NCBI GenBank assembly: GCA_039602395.1 | Contig: JBCNJP010000012.1 | Coordinates: 21,332,396-21,396,395 of the forward strand | Length of the DNA: 64,000 nucleotides | Direction: 5' to 3' | Source of the DNA: Deinandra increscens subsp. villosa | Taxonomy: Eukaryota; Streptophyta; Magnoliopsida; Asterales; Asteraceae | In this document: positions 36,385-47,994 of the stretch, in pieces | How the letters are laid out: each line of letters starts with the position of its first letter | Position numbering within the stretch: position 1 is the stretch's first letter | Translations under genes and position numbers: made by a program | The notes under the pieces: model-generated | Seen by the model: only the letters and a program-made list of their open reading frames with translations | Database searches by the model: none | Told to the model about the DNA's origin: nothing

Positions 36385-36678
36385 TCACGGGAACCTAGAT
36401 TCCATCTCCTCCATCAACTCCAAATGCCTACTCATTGCTTCTTGCCTCTGTTGAACCAACATTTGAAGTCTGGCATCGGAGACGCGTATCTCTTCTACCA
36501 GAAAAGTAGCCATCTGGTATCTTGATGGACTCGGTGGCTCTGTAAGTACCTGGTTGAGCAGGGCCATCCCGTCTAAGACACTCTGTCTCTCTGCCCTGAT
36601 AATCACCTCGTACCTGTCCAGGGTAGCAACAATCTTTATCTGCAAATAATGTTCAACTAATTCTTTCAAGCTTGCCAT
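36385..36678 (-). CDS. 97-aa helical protein of unknown function
   Basis: A single-exon ORF starting at an ATG at 36678. The protein is Glu/Arg/Leu-rich and looks mostly alpha-helical, with heptad-like stretches (residues about 55-95, VEEIRVSDARLQMLVQQRQE). There is no signal peptide, zinc motif or known domain that I recognise. It lies in the central spacer of the CACTA element, between the two transposase genes, on the same strand as the TNPA-like gene. Its composition is far less repetitive than the surrounding sequence. It could be an element accessory gene or a captured host exon. Confidence 0.45.
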   Translation of the reverse strand: MASLKELVEHYLQIKIVATLDRYEVIIRAERQSVLDGMALLNQVLTEPPSPSRYQMATFLVEEIRVSDARLQMLVQQRQEAMSRHLELMEEMESRFP

Positions 36679-37265
36679 TTTCAGAAGGATTTGAGTGTTT
36701 TGAGAAAGGGTTTGTTAAGGATTTTGAGAAAAGGTTTGATAAGGATTTTGAAAAGGTTTTGATGTTGGAGGTGAGAAGTTTCTCATTACTGATCAAGTGG
36801 TATGGTTATATGTGCAAATCACTTGAGTATGCGTCTTATCAGATGTGTAATCACTAGAGTATACCATAGGTCTTATTTGATTAATTTCAAAATTACCCAC
36901 TGAGTTCATGAGGACTGCACATTATAATTGTTGGACTTTTGGTTATCCTACAAAAATTATTTTCACACGTTCTCCAACTGAAATTCCTACACGATATCAA
37001 AAAACCACTAATATTTTAATCACACGATCTGAAATTATCCGAAATTACTGTCACACGATCTCAAAAATCAAATTAACAAGTCAAAATTAAACGAAGAAAG
37101 TCAAAATTATCCACTGAGTTCATGAGGATTGAGGGAAGATGAACTAGAGTTCTTCAGGATTATAAAGAGTTATTCAGTAATAGAACCGGATGAACTAGAG
37201 TTTCTCAGGATCAAGAGTAATTTTCGTTTTAATTTATTTAAATATGATTCTAACTGGGCCCGCTA
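36679..37265. other. CACTA spacer upstream of the MITE
   Basis: Non-coding. It includes short copies of the GATGAACTAGAG/CAGGAT words (37133-37210) related to the intron repeats. No gene seen. Confidence 0.5.
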
Positions 37266-37622
37266 AATTTTAAAGGAAAATTGGATTTTAATAATCCAAG
37301 TTATTACCAATTGGCCAATATTAATCCCAATTTCAAAATTGGTCTACATTAATCCAAATTATTAAGGTGTTGGATTTCTTTGGACCCCTGTTAAGTTTTC
37401 ATTAACTCCGTTAGTTTTTTGCTGACGTGGCAGCCACGTGGATTTTATTAATCAGTGCCACGTCAGCAAAAAACTAACGGAGTTAAGGAAAACTTAACGG
37501 AGGTCCAATGAAATCCAACACCTTAATAATTGGGATTAATGTAGGCCAATTTTGAAATTGGGATTAATATTGGCCAATTGGTAATAACTTGGATTATTAA
37601 AATCCAATTTTCCAATTTTAAA
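37266..37622. mobile_element. Mutator-like foldback MITE with 9-bp TSD
   Basis: A 339-bp element (37275-37613) made almost wholly of two inverted arms beginning GGAAAATTGGATTTTAATAA, around a short centre. It is flanked by AATTTTAAA at 37266-37274 and 37614-37622. A 9-bp TSD with long inverted repeats fits a Mutator-type MITE. It inserted about 190 bp upstream of the transposase start codon. The centre carries CACGTG/CACGTCA-type motifs that could act as regulatory sites. Confidence 0.85.
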
Positions 37623-37804
37623 AGAGGCGGGGTAAATTAGAGCGAACTCAATTGAAAATTTCACATATCAATCGACAGAATTTTCCCTCCGTCCTATTAC
37701 TTCTCCAATAAACAGGTTCACAGTAAAGATTATTGAAAAGGATTTTTAGTATTGATCGTTTTTAATCATCTTAATTTGTTGTTGTATCTGTTAGCAAAAC
37801 AAAC

Positions 37805-40800
37805 ATGGATAAGTCTTGGATGAAAACCAGTAGAACCACGCAATCATATGCCGATGGAGTTAAATCATTCTTATTGTTTGCAGTTACCAATTTGGAGAGT
37901 AATGAAATTCCATGTCCCTGTGTTAATTGTCTAAACCATTACTCTTTTAAGGTTGATGATGTAGAATTTCATTTATTTTCAAAGGGATTCGATCAGACTT
38001 ATAGAAGGTGGATTAAACATGGAGAGATAGACGAGCCCGCAGGAGAGGAGCTTCACACGGAATCATTTTTCGATTCCGGAGTTCCATTGGATGCAGCCGA
38101 AACAATAAAAATGGTCAGAGCTACTGAAGAAAATTTCGATGAGGACCATGAGAAGTTTCAAGAACGACTCATGGATGCTGAGAAGCCTCTGTATGAAGGA
38201 TGCCATACCTTCACAAAGTTATCTGCCTTGGTTCAACTACTGAACTTGAAGACTAAGCATGGAGGATCAGATAAATTTTTTAATGAACTTTTAGTTTTGC
38301 TGAAACAGATGCTACCTGAAGGTAATGAGATTGTGAAGAATACATATGAGGCCAAGAAGATTTTGAAGTCAATGGGTGCAGGGTACACCAAGATACATGT
38401 GTGTATCAATGATTGTATTCTGTACAGGAAGGAGAACAAGGACCTAACTGTATGTCCAACTTGTGGTGAGTCCAGGTGGAAGGTGGATGAGAGGACTAAG
38501 AAACTATACGACAATACTCCTGCAAAGGTAATGTGGTATTTCCCCATCATTCCAAGATTGAAACGACTGTTTCAAGTGAAAACCACAGCGGAGGATCTAA
38601 GATGGCATGCCACCAGTTCCAAAACACCCGGTGTGTTACGACACCCATCCGATTCACCGGCATGGAAAGCCATCGATGACAAATATCCCGAAATCGCTGA
38701 CGATCCTAGAAGTCTTCGTCTTGGCATTTCAACTGATGGGGTCGACGTAAATAGAGGTAACAGAAATCACAGTGTGTGGCCGGTTCTATCTGTCATTTAC
38801 AACCTTCCACCATGGTTGTGTATGAAAAGAAAGTTCATCATGCTTTCGTTATTAATATCGGGAGCGCCTGGAAACGATATTGATGTGTTTTTGGAACCAT
38901 TAATTGATGACTTGGAGCTGTTATTCGAGGCAGGTGTGGAAACATATGATGCGTATGCGCAAGAACAGTTTACTATGCGTGCAGTTGTTTTATGGACGAT
39001 TAATGACTACCCTGCACTTGGTACACTTTGTGGTTGCCCGTACAGTGGATTCCGTGGTTGTGTGGTATGTCGGGAAGAAACTAAATGCATTAGGCTTCCT
39101 TTCTCAGCCAAGCAGTGTTATGCTGGTCACAGAAGATATCTACCATATACGCATGCCTTCCGAAAGCAAACCGAGGCCTTCAATGGTAAACAAGAGTTGG
39201 AAGTTGCTGCTGATCCTATGACCGGAGAACAGATATACGAAGAAGTTCAACTTATCAGGAACAAATGGGGAAAGGGATTAAGGTGTACTGATTCAGAAAT
39301 CCCAGAGACCTCAACCGGAAGAGGGGGGAAGATTGATAAGAGAAAAAGAAAGAACAAAGAGAAGCCACCATATTGGAAGAAATTCAATATATGGTTTCGA
39401 AGACTTAGATACTGGAGGCATAATAGTGTCCAACATTGCATTGATTTCATGCATATTGAAAAGAATGTGGCTGAGAGTCTTGTTGGAACTCTGCTCAACC
39501 TTCCCGGAAAGACGAAGGATGGACTGAATGCGAGAAAGGATCTGAACTTTTTGGGGTTAAGACCAGAGTTGCAGCCTAAACAGAACAAGAACAACATAGT
39601 ACTTCCTGCAGCGTGTTACACGTTACAAAAAGATGAAAAGGAAAAGTTTTGTGACACGTTGTATAACTTGAAGGTTCCACAAGGCTATTGTTCTAACTTT
39701 TCTAGTTTGGTTAGTCTAAAGGACAAGAAACTTGTGGGGCTCAAGTCACATGACTATCATATGCTGATGCAACAGTTTCTGCCAATTGCAATTCGGTCAC
39801 TCATGCCTGAACCGACAAGATATGCTATTATAAGGCTCTGTTTTTTTTTCAAATCAATATGCAGCAAAGAGATCAACGTCGAAGAGCTAGACAAATTGCA
39901 AGCAGATCTTTGTGTCACACTATGCCTGCTTGAGAAATATTTCCCGCCATCATTTTTTGATGTTATGCTTCATTTGACGGTGCACCTTACTAGGGAGGTA
40001 AAATTATGTGGCCCAATATGCTTTCGATGGATGTATCCATTTGAAAGGTGTATGAAGGTAATTAAGGGCCACGTGAGAAACAAAACTTATCCAGAAGGGT
40101 GCATTGCTGAGGAGAACATTGTAGAAGAAACGATTGAGTTTCTCAGCGAATACCAAAAAAACATCACAACTTATTGGTGTTCCAACTAAAAAGCATAGCA
40201 GTGCGGATGGAAGTCCTGGGTCAGCTGGTAGATCAGTTGAAGTCTCTCCAGAGCTCCTATCGAAAGCGCATTTATTTGTGTTGCTAAATACGCCTGAAAT
40301 TGAGCATTATATCGAGTAAGTAATTTAGATTATTAACCTTTTTTTATCTGTTTAATTAATTATAAACTTTTATAGATAACTTCAATTCATGTAATTGCAG
40401 AGAACACATGAAATTTTTGGAAAAGGAACATCCTGGTAGTAGACTAAATGACCTGACTAAGAAGCAGAGCACAACATTTGGTAAATGGTTACGCAACAAG
40501 GTCAGCTAAATTTGCTTATTGTTTTAATTCCGGATGAACTGTAACTTTCCGGAACAATTGACCTGAGTTGTCCGGAACAACTCTATTTTCTATCCGGATG
40601 AACTATAACCTTCCTGGTGAACTGAAACTATTTTCTTATAGTTTTAATTCCGGATGAACTGTAACTTTCCGGAACAATTGACCTGAGTTGTCCGGGATAA
40701 CTCTATTTTCTATCCGGATGAACTATAACCTTCCTGGTGAACTGAAACTATTTTTCTTATAGTTTTAATTCCGGATGAACTGTAACTTTCCGGAACAACT

Positions 40801-41649
40801 GACCTGAGTTGTCCGGAATAACTCTATTTTCTATCCGGATGAACTATAACCTTCCTGGTGAACTGAAACTATTTTTCTTATAGTTTTAATTCCGGATGAA
40901 CTGTAACTTTCCGGAACAACTGACCTGAGTTGTCCGGAACAACTTTATTTTATTTTTGGAAGAGCTATAATCTTCCTATTCCTAATGAACTCTCCTGATG
41001 AACCTACTATGAATTTCAGGTTGAAAAGGAGATGGCGGAGTCCCCAGAAACTATATCAGAGACCGTTAGGTGGATTTCACATGGTCCGCACAGAAGCGTG
41101 AGGAAATATGAAGTATATGACATCAATGGCTATTCATTTCGTACAAAATCTCGAGACGGTAGGGTTTACCAGAACAGCGGGGTTGGTGTAGAGGTAAATG
41201 ACATGCACATCTCTAACGAGGTCTTAACCTATGGAAAAAAACCTTACTATGGGGTTTTAAAAGAGATATGGCTACTAGATTACCATATTAAAACCATCCC
41301 TCTATTTATGTGCGACTGGGTTGAGAATACACAGGGGGTCAAAAAAGATAGTCTTGGTTACACTTTGGTCAACCTTAAAAGACTAGGTCACAAGGAGGAC
41401 CCGTTCATTTTCGCGTCACAAGCACAACAGTTGTTTTACGTCAAAGACCAGCTGGATAAAAAACTGCATATTGTCTTTATGACACCTCCCAGAAATTACA
41501 GAGATTATTATGAAGACGATGCCAATGAAGAATTTAGTACGGTAGTTTTTCCTCACAACGATAATGTATTGCCATCCGTAGATGCACGTCACAATGTTTA
41601 CCATAGAGCTGACTGTACTGGAATGATATTACGAAAAAACAACGGTTAA
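37805..41649 (+). CDS. TNP2/TNPD-like CACTA transposase (one frameshift)
   Basis: Catalytic transposase of the CACTA element. Exons are 37805-40315, 40401-40500 and 41020-41649. They total 3241 nt, exactly one base over 1080 codons. The extra base lies in the A7 run at 40155-40161, after which the frame must shift by one to continue the family sequence. Domains in order: Transpos_assoc (residues about 1-75, with CPCVNC), a zinc-like CINDC...CPTC region (about 199-225), Transposase_21 (about 260-560, with GISTDGVD, LPPWLCMKRKF and GNDIDVFLEPL), DUF4218 (about 630-785) and DUF4216 in the last exon (about 870-1040). It would cut and join element ends. The A7 may be a real lesion, a sequencing error or a slippage site. 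Confidence 0.85.
40155..40161 (+). other. A7 run with apparent +1 frameshift
   Basis: The upstream frame stops at 40187-40189 (YWCSN then stop), while the family sequence (SQLIGVPTKK) continues in the next frame. Removing one A restores a 1080-codon frame. This is the only disruption seen in the gene. Confidence 0.8.
40521..40950. repeat. Four-copy 120-bp array in transposase intron
   Basis: ATTCCGGATGAACTGTAACT recurs at about 40526, 40646, 40767 and 40888 (period 120-121 bp), each followed by TTCCGGAACAA and TATCCGGATGAACTATAAC. It occupies most of intron 2 of the transposase gene. Confidence 0.88.
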
Positions 41650-42876
41650 TTGATCATCATTGTAATGTTTTTGAATCTTAGCAAACTACAGTATCAACAA
41701 TATTTGTTTTTTTTTTCTTTATGTATTCTGGAATATATATTATGGATCTTAATTTTGAGTCAAGTGTTTCCTTTTTTTGATTGTGCCTGCAGGTCTCCTC
41801 TCTTTGACCAAACCAGAGTCAATAAAAGTCAAAAATAAACAAACAAAATCAACTGCTGCTTTAACAAACACAATTACATACATAATCCAAAGGGTATGAT
41901 TCCATTAATACATTGATCTATAAAATTACAACTGAAAAACTACTAACTTAAAAGGGAGAAGAAGCGACTGAAGAAAAATCCCTCTTTGCTGCTCACATGC
42001 ACTTGCTTCTGATCAAGTGAAAAGAGAGAACAAGTCCCTCTTTGCTTTCTCACATGCAATTGCTTATGATCAACTGAAAATGGTGAAGAAGTGGCTGAAG
42101 CTAAATCGGGTTCATGGGGCCAAAAGGGAGAAGAAGTGGCCGAAGAAAAATCAGGCACGTGGGACCAAAAGGGAGAGAAGCACCTGAAGAATACAAGTCC
42201 TGCAAACCTCAACATGTGCCCTTACTGCTGACTGTTATAAAATTACACAATAACTTAAAATCTGCTCTCAGTAAAGCATTTGTATGAACCATTAGAGACT
42301 CCTCGTCTCCATGGTTTCCACAATAACTTAAAATCTGCTCGCAGGAGATACAGAGTGCAATCTTTCCCTGCACAAGAAAAAATTACCAAATCTGAGACGA
42401 AAATTTCAATCGAATTTCAGTGGTGAAGATGATAACTTACCGTTTTCCACATACGGATGACGCCAATTCCACATTTTTTGCCGTCGATGATGGACGAAAA
42501 ACAGAGAGAGAAAGACTGGGAGAAAAGGGTCATGGTGGAGATGATGATGAAAACTGATACAGAGATAGCTAATATCGATACTCGAGGGGCGTGGTAGATG
42601 GAGATTTGAAAGATAAAGTAAATGAAATAGTAATGATTACAAGCGCCGTACACTGTTGGTATTCTTCTTTTAGCCACCTAAAATTAATATACCGTGACCA
42701 TTTGTCATAATTTGTCACGCAACCAATGTTTAATATGAGTGGCCATATCACAAGATAATCAAACATGATAAACATATATAACCATCATATATTCAATTAT
42801 AACTACTAATATCATAACTAAAAATAAACATATAAAACATTGTTCTTAATTTGTTCATAATTAAACTAAACCCTGA
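41650..42876. other. 3' flank of transposase, no gene
   Basis: A minus-strand frame at 41943-42215 is a low-complexity translation of short repeats (GGGAGAAGAAG units), not a gene. A short duplication (CACAATAACTTAAAATCTGCTC) lies at about 42245 and 42320. Confidence 0.5.
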
Positions 42877-43293
42877 TTAATCATCCGGATCACTGCAATC
42901 TTCGGATATGTATCCTGAACTTGCATCGTCATCATCATGATCATCATCATCATCATCTTCTTCATCTTCTTCATCTTCTTCATCTGCTTCATCAGCTGCT
43001 TCATCTGCTTCTTCATGATCTTCTGCATCATCTTCTCCATCTTCTTCTTCATCTTCTTCTTCGGGTTCATTGAATTTTGTATCAAGGACACGAAATAATT
43101 TCGCTGTCTCAACATGGTAGGCAAAACAATTAAGAATCTTTTGCGCATGGAGTTGCTTCAGGATGTTCTCATCATTGTGTTTAATCACAGATTTGTGGGA
43201 CTTGAAGGATCTTCTTCTCCTGTTACTGTAAACCAAAAAAATACGGTTATGCTTCACATACCAGTAATTAAGGGAGCGTTGATTATCGGCCAT
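42877..43293 (-). CDS. 138-aa protein, basic N-terminus and acidic tail
   Basis: A single-exon ORF from the ATG at 43293 near the right end of the CACTA element. The first half is basic with aromatic residues (YWYVKHNRIFLVYSNRRRR). The second half is an almost unbroken Asp/Glu tract encoded by GAA/GAT repeats, ending SSGYISEDCSDPDD. I recognise no family. The acidic tract is low complexity, but the N-terminal 75 residues are not. It could be a transposon accessory or a regulatory protein; alternatively a captured fragment. Confidence 0.4.
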   Translation of the reverse strand: MADNQRSLNYWYVKHNRIFLVYSNRRRRSFKSHKSVIKHNDENILKQLHAQKILNCFAYHVETAKLFRVLDTKFNEPEEEDEEEDGEDDAEDHEEADEAADEADEEDEEDEEDDDDDDHDDDDASSGYISEDCSDPDD

Positions 43294-43429
43294 TTGATAC
43301 CAGAATTGGTGTAAACGAATTGGTGTAGAGAATTTGAGATCAAGAAAGGGATGGCGGTAAAAAGGAAAATAACAATGATGATGATATATAGGGTAGCAGA
43401 TTTTAACCCGCTCGAATTAATTGGTACAA

Positions 43430-44112
43430 TTGAAAAAAGCGCGTTGTTTTAGAGGGAAACAAATCTTCTCTTTTTCGCCACGCGTTTAATATTACCGTGA
43501 CCATAAAATAGATTTTTGTCACTCACAACCTACCATTTAGTCACGGTTAATATATGTGGCCATAGGTAATAGATTTTTGTCACTCACAACCTACCGTGAC
43601 CATTAGTCATCTAATATTTAGTCACACAACCTAATAACAGTGGCCATATGTACTAGCTTTTAGCTACATAACTAAGTAAAACGCGTGGCCATTGCTCACA
43701 TTTAGCCACGCATAAATAGTTTTGTTTTCTTTTAATTTACTAAGTAATAAAATCTACTCTTCCGTCACACAACATTATTTAAGCGTGGCCATACATTCCT
43801 TTTTGGTCACACGAATAAAAAATCATAAAAATTCCGTGGCCGTTTGGTGCATTTCGCCACTCTTTTTTAAGTGTGACAAATAAGTGCCACATGTTTTTGT
43901 AAAACAGTGGCTAAAGCCACTGCACCTGATTGTTGTTGTCACATAAACAAAAAAATACGTGGCTAAAAGGGTCCAAAGGCTATATATTTGGCCACGGGTA
44001 CAAAATATGTGTGGCTAAAACGAGAATTTCTTACCTTTGGCCACACTTTTTTCAAAACAGTGGCTATGCATTATCAAAAAAACCGTGGCCAAAGCCACTT
44101 TTTGACGTAGTG
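43430..44112. repeat. Right subterminal region of the CACTA element
   Basis: Dispersed GTGGCCA/TGGCCAC motifs in both orientations, ending in the terminal repeat TTTTGACGTAGTG. It shares words with the left subterminal region but lacks its 150-bp tandem array. Confidence 0.8.
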
Positions 44113-44115
44113 ATA

Positions 44116-45795
44116 TTAACGACCTCACTCGGCTATGACAATTCTGGTGGAACCGGGATCTTAACACACAACCTATAGAAACTCTACGAGCCCCCGAATC
44201 ACTCTCCGGATGTTACTGATAGAATCCCTAAAGACTGGAATACGCTTACCGGTTTGATTAGTTCACCTTTTGAGTTCTTCCTAATTGATTACTCTAACGC
44301 TCGGACAAGTGGTTCACCTTTTGAGTCTTTCCCACTTCAACTACCCTAGACCACCCCCGAAACAATCTAAGGCACCCTAGACTAGCCGGAGCTACCTCTA
44401 ATTCCTACAACTGACACGACTAGCAAACTAGCTAAATTCCTAGGGCATTTCCTTTTAAGACAATGTTATCCTAGTTCATTAACTAACCCGACTAACCGAC
44501 AACTATCATCCTTTTGAGCTTATTTAGATAGGCAGAATATTGAGTTCAAAGCAACAAGTAACAATCAATCCTATGATCAACTAGGTATAGCTAATCACAT
44601 TAATTTGCAAACACACAGTCACACGAATTAATTACCCAACCCAAATCGAAAGACATCCGCAGATTAAGCAAGTCTTGATTGTTAATTAGAACTCTAAATT
44701 CAATACGCATATGCACCAATTGTAGTAAATTATGGGAGTTTAATAGAGCATCAATCCATCAAGAAATCATCATAAACGAGTAAAGTAATTAACATTAAAA
44801 ATTCATCACAAAGTCTAGGTGGTAGTAAAAACTTAGCCTACCACCATTGTCATGCCAAAAACATAGAAAAGATTCAAGCTTTTAACATAAGTCATGGTTT
44901 TAGGTAAAGTAATTAACAAGAACAAAGAATAAAACGAAGAACCTGGATAAATTAATAATGTTGAATGCTTGAACTCCGAGTGATTGCTCTATTTTTCTTG
45001 GCCTCCTCACTCAGAAATCGTCCCTTTGGTCTCCTCAGTCGGCTGTGTAATTTAGTCAGAACCCCTCATCGAAGCTTTTATTTTCTTTCCTCTCTTTTCT
45101 TTCAGCCGTCATAAAAATATATATCTCCACCCCCAAATAATGTTTTTCACCTTATTTCTCTTTATCCCTAATTTACGTGGACATAGAAGTCCACATGAAT
45201 TAATAAACCACAATCCAGCTTTTACTGCAGCCCAATTTGTATTCGCAGCCCATATTAAATTATTAGAGGTTGTAGCCCACAATGTCTCTGACTTTCTTCT
45301 ATCTCCACGTGAGATTACAAACACTCACACATAATCATCTAATAACTTCCTTTTTTATGTCCTTTTTCTTTTCCACAAATATTCACAAGTCCACTTCATG
45401 TAGTCAAAATTCTTTTTTTTTTTTAAATGTTGCCATGGTTCTCACGTGAAATTCTTCCAACATATTAATTTCACACATTTCACAAGTAAGCCCTTAACTT
45501 TCATAATTAACTCTTTAAACCCTTCATCTTTGATGTAATGTCATATCATCCCCTTGGACTTTTATCACAACCTACCGATAATTATAATTGAACAACTTTT
45601 GAGCATATTTGACTTAATAAACATAATTAAAAATTAAAGACTCAAACTCACACTAAATTATATAAAAAATGACTCAATACCACATTCAGACTCAAAAGCT
45701 ATAAAAATAGATAAAAATTAAATAAAAATTACTCAAACTCGACTCAAATACTATACAAAATACAAGGGAAATCTAGATGTGTTTAGCACACATCA
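44116..45795 (-). repeat. Athila-like 3' LTR, part 2
   Basis: Continuation of the LTR begun at 28415, matching 62609-64000 and beyond. It ends CACATCA at 45795. Short ORFs at 45109-45334 recur in the other LTR and are not genes. Without the CACTA the LTR is 2024 bp. Confidence 0.9.
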
Positions 45796-45810
45796 AACAT
45801 CCCCACACTT
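45796..45810 (-). other. Polypurine tract of Athila-like element
   Basis: AAGTGTGGGGATGTT on the minus strand directly before the LTR start TGATGTG; this is the plus-strand priming site and confirms the orientation. Confidence 0.75.
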
Positions 45811-46655
45811 ACTCTTTTTTCGTCCTCGAAAAATACTGCAATGGAATCATAATCAGGAAATTGATTTTTAAACATTCAACATTTACATTCCAGCATCCAC
45901 CATACAATTCCACAATCCATAACGTACTAACACACTAACTATAATTGCCGATATTTCTATCCGACTAAACCCAAACACCAACTTTTTCTTTCGCCCCCAT
46001 GTGTTTATGAAATTACCAGATATAGGTTCAGTCGCTTATGGATCCCACTAAAGAAAGCTCTAGTTCAACCTACTACCGAATCATATTTAGTCAAAGCAAA
46101 GGGTAATAATGATTTACATTTATATATTTTCTCCAACCCCCCTTAAACCAGATACTGAGATGTCCAAAGAATAACTAATTAATGGAATGCACTTCTTGAG
46201 CATTTACTTTCTAAACTAACATATTTTTCTACTTTTTTTTCTCATTTTTTTTTCATTTTTTTTTTCTGTTTATAATTGGTCACTTTTACCTAAAATTATC
46301 AACGGACATCATCAGTGGTACTTTTTCACAAGGTCTTACCCCCGAAATCATACGTGAGTATTCTGCCCGCGAGATCCGGAAAATCATCAGAGGCACTTAC
46401 CACGGGATAATATCCTTAGTTCGTACATGAGTATTCTGCCCCTTCACTCTAATTCATTAACCAGATTATTAACTACATGCTCATTGGAAATTCTAAGGAA
46501 GTATCTAGTCTAAAGCGGTCTCTTCCTTCATAATCATCAGATTCAGTATCCCTATCACTCCTAAAATGGGAACCCACTAGCAGACTGATTAGCATATTTA
46601 TACAACAATAAACACACAGGCTATTTAAGCTACTCCTAGATCAGCTGGGCCTACC
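45811..46655 (-). other. Athila-like internal 3' region, non-coding
   Basis: The part of the element between the copia insertion and the polypurine tract. No pol or env-like frame is visible. A diverged internal repeat around GAGTATTCTGCCC occurs near 46350 and 46430, and T-runs occur at 46220-46265. Confidence 0.6.
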
Positions 46656-46660
46656 GACAC

Positions 46661-46729
46661 TGTTGATACATGGTTCCTGATCGTCATGTGAAGTATCGAA
46701 TACAAGACGAAGACTCACAAGATTGCTGA
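46661..46729 (+). repeat. Copia 5' LTR, part 1
   Basis: First 69 bp of the left LTR (TGTTGATACATGG...), broken by the chromovirus insertion and continued at 52379-52639. The last five bases, GCTGA, are the duplicated target. Confidence 0.92.
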
Positions 46730-47928
46730 TGTGACAACCGGCAATTTCCCAGGTTAATCCCGTTAATAACTTGTGTTATATTTCGATAACGTCCGTTACC
46801 TTAGTTAACTAGAATAGTTAAATGAGCACTGCACATGAGTCTAGACGCCGGTTGACCAACTTAGATGTTTATAATTTATAATTTTATATAAATTATATTT
46901 TACGATTTTGTGAAAACATTTTGTCATTTTATGCGGCAATTATATTTATTATTTTGTGCGCTATATACGTATATATACACATGTTATTTTATGGTTTTAT
47001 GTGACGATGTGTCACGTAATCGTACGAAACGTTTCTATAATTTTATAGGAATTTAAAATGTATAGTTATTGAGTTATAACTATGATTTTATGTGAAGCAT
47101 ATATAGATTGTATTTTTTTTATGAAACTTCGTTTGTTAAATATGTTTTCACATACGCTCGGGTATTCACCGTTAAGGTTTCTCCGTTAATTCCGTTAGAA
47201 TTGTTTAACGGATACTCATGTTGAGGGGTTAACCTTGTCATTTCCCAACCTATTTTAATTAGATGAAACATTGAGGGGATTAACTTGCAATTATCAATAC
47301 TTGTTTTCTTTACATTAATTGTGCAAGGACCACTATTGTCATTTGACAATAGTTGATATGAACATAATTAAAAAAAAAAAAAAAACCGATGACCGAATAC
47401 CCTTCAGGTAACCGTCTCTCATTGAAAATCCGACTTCAATGCTGCCGTCGGTTACATCCTTGCTCCCAGTTGATCAGTCGTGCTCTACAATCATTAGGGG
47501 AAGTATAACCCTCATGGTTTAACTCTCGAGCTCTCTCTCCCTCGTTTCCTTCTTGTGTTTTTTTCCCGGTGAACTCGAATTCCGGCGAACCACTGTTGTT
47601 TCACCACCCGTTTCGTACATCACTAAGACCGCCGTCCTCTACTGAGCGACCCTGAAGCTTTGGATTTGGATCGGAGCAAAGTCAAACACCCGAGTCGAAA
47701 ATTTTCGGTTTCGTTTCGGTCTCAAAAACGCATATACACTCATCCCCGATTCGAGGTAACCATTTATTTATGTTAATCGCACGCTTTTTGAGTCTCAATT
47801 CCAAGTTTTACGTTTTTCTGGTCGCCGGAAAATATCTCCGGCGACATTAGGGTTAGCATGTAGAAGATGATGACTTTCTGAAACTGGTTTTATATTAAAT
47901 CTACTGGATAAACACCGTCCTCAGTGCC

Positions 47929-47994
47929 TGGCCGAATGGCCAAGGCTTTTGATTCCTATCGTAGAGGTCGCCAGTTCGATCCTCCCAGCCCCCA
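47929..47994 (+). other. Pol III A/B-box module 1 in LTR
   Basis: A-box-like TGGCCGAATGG (47929-47939) and B-box-like AGTTCGATCC (47973-47982), 34 bp apart, followed by CCCCCA and a T-run (48005-48014) that could act as a Pol III terminator. No acceptor stem pairs, so it is tRNA-like, not a tRNA gene. The mirror copy is at 48880-48945. Confidence 0.55.

Larger units (their letters stand above)
28759..44112 (+). mobile_element. 15.35 kb CACTA (EnSpm) transposon, near-autonomous
   Basis: Complete element with the perfect 13-bp terminal inverted repeat CACTACGTCAAAA, a 3-bp TSD and an empty site in the partner LTR. Subterminal regions are dense in GGCCAAAGG/CCTTTGGCC motifs. It encodes a TNPA-like protein on the minus strand (29959-33327) and a TNP2/TNPD-like transposase on the plus strand (37805-41649), arranged divergently around a 1.7 kb satellite-like array. 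Two further small ORFs (36385-36678 and 42877-43293) may also be element genes. The only visible defect is a single A-run frameshift in the transposase. Confidence 0.93.
28756..44115. other. 3-bp target site duplication ATA
   Basis: ATA at 28756-28758 and 44113-44115 flanks the CACTA element. The other LTR has a single ATA at 62606-62608 in the same sequence. A 3-bp TSD is diagnostic for CACTA/EnSpm. Confidence 0.93.

Noticed and set aside
40521..40950. CRISPR-like direct repeats
   Set aside because: Plant DNA; the 120-bp units are ordinary tandem repeats without unique spacers and lie in a transposase intron.
41943..42215. 90-codon minus-strand ORF in the CACTA element
   Set aside because: The frame is a translation of short GGGAGAAGAAG-type repeats and its protein is repetitive.
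45109..45334. ORFs of 64-71 codons on both strands
   Set aside because: They lie within the Athila-like LTR and recur at 63602-63827; no coding signature.
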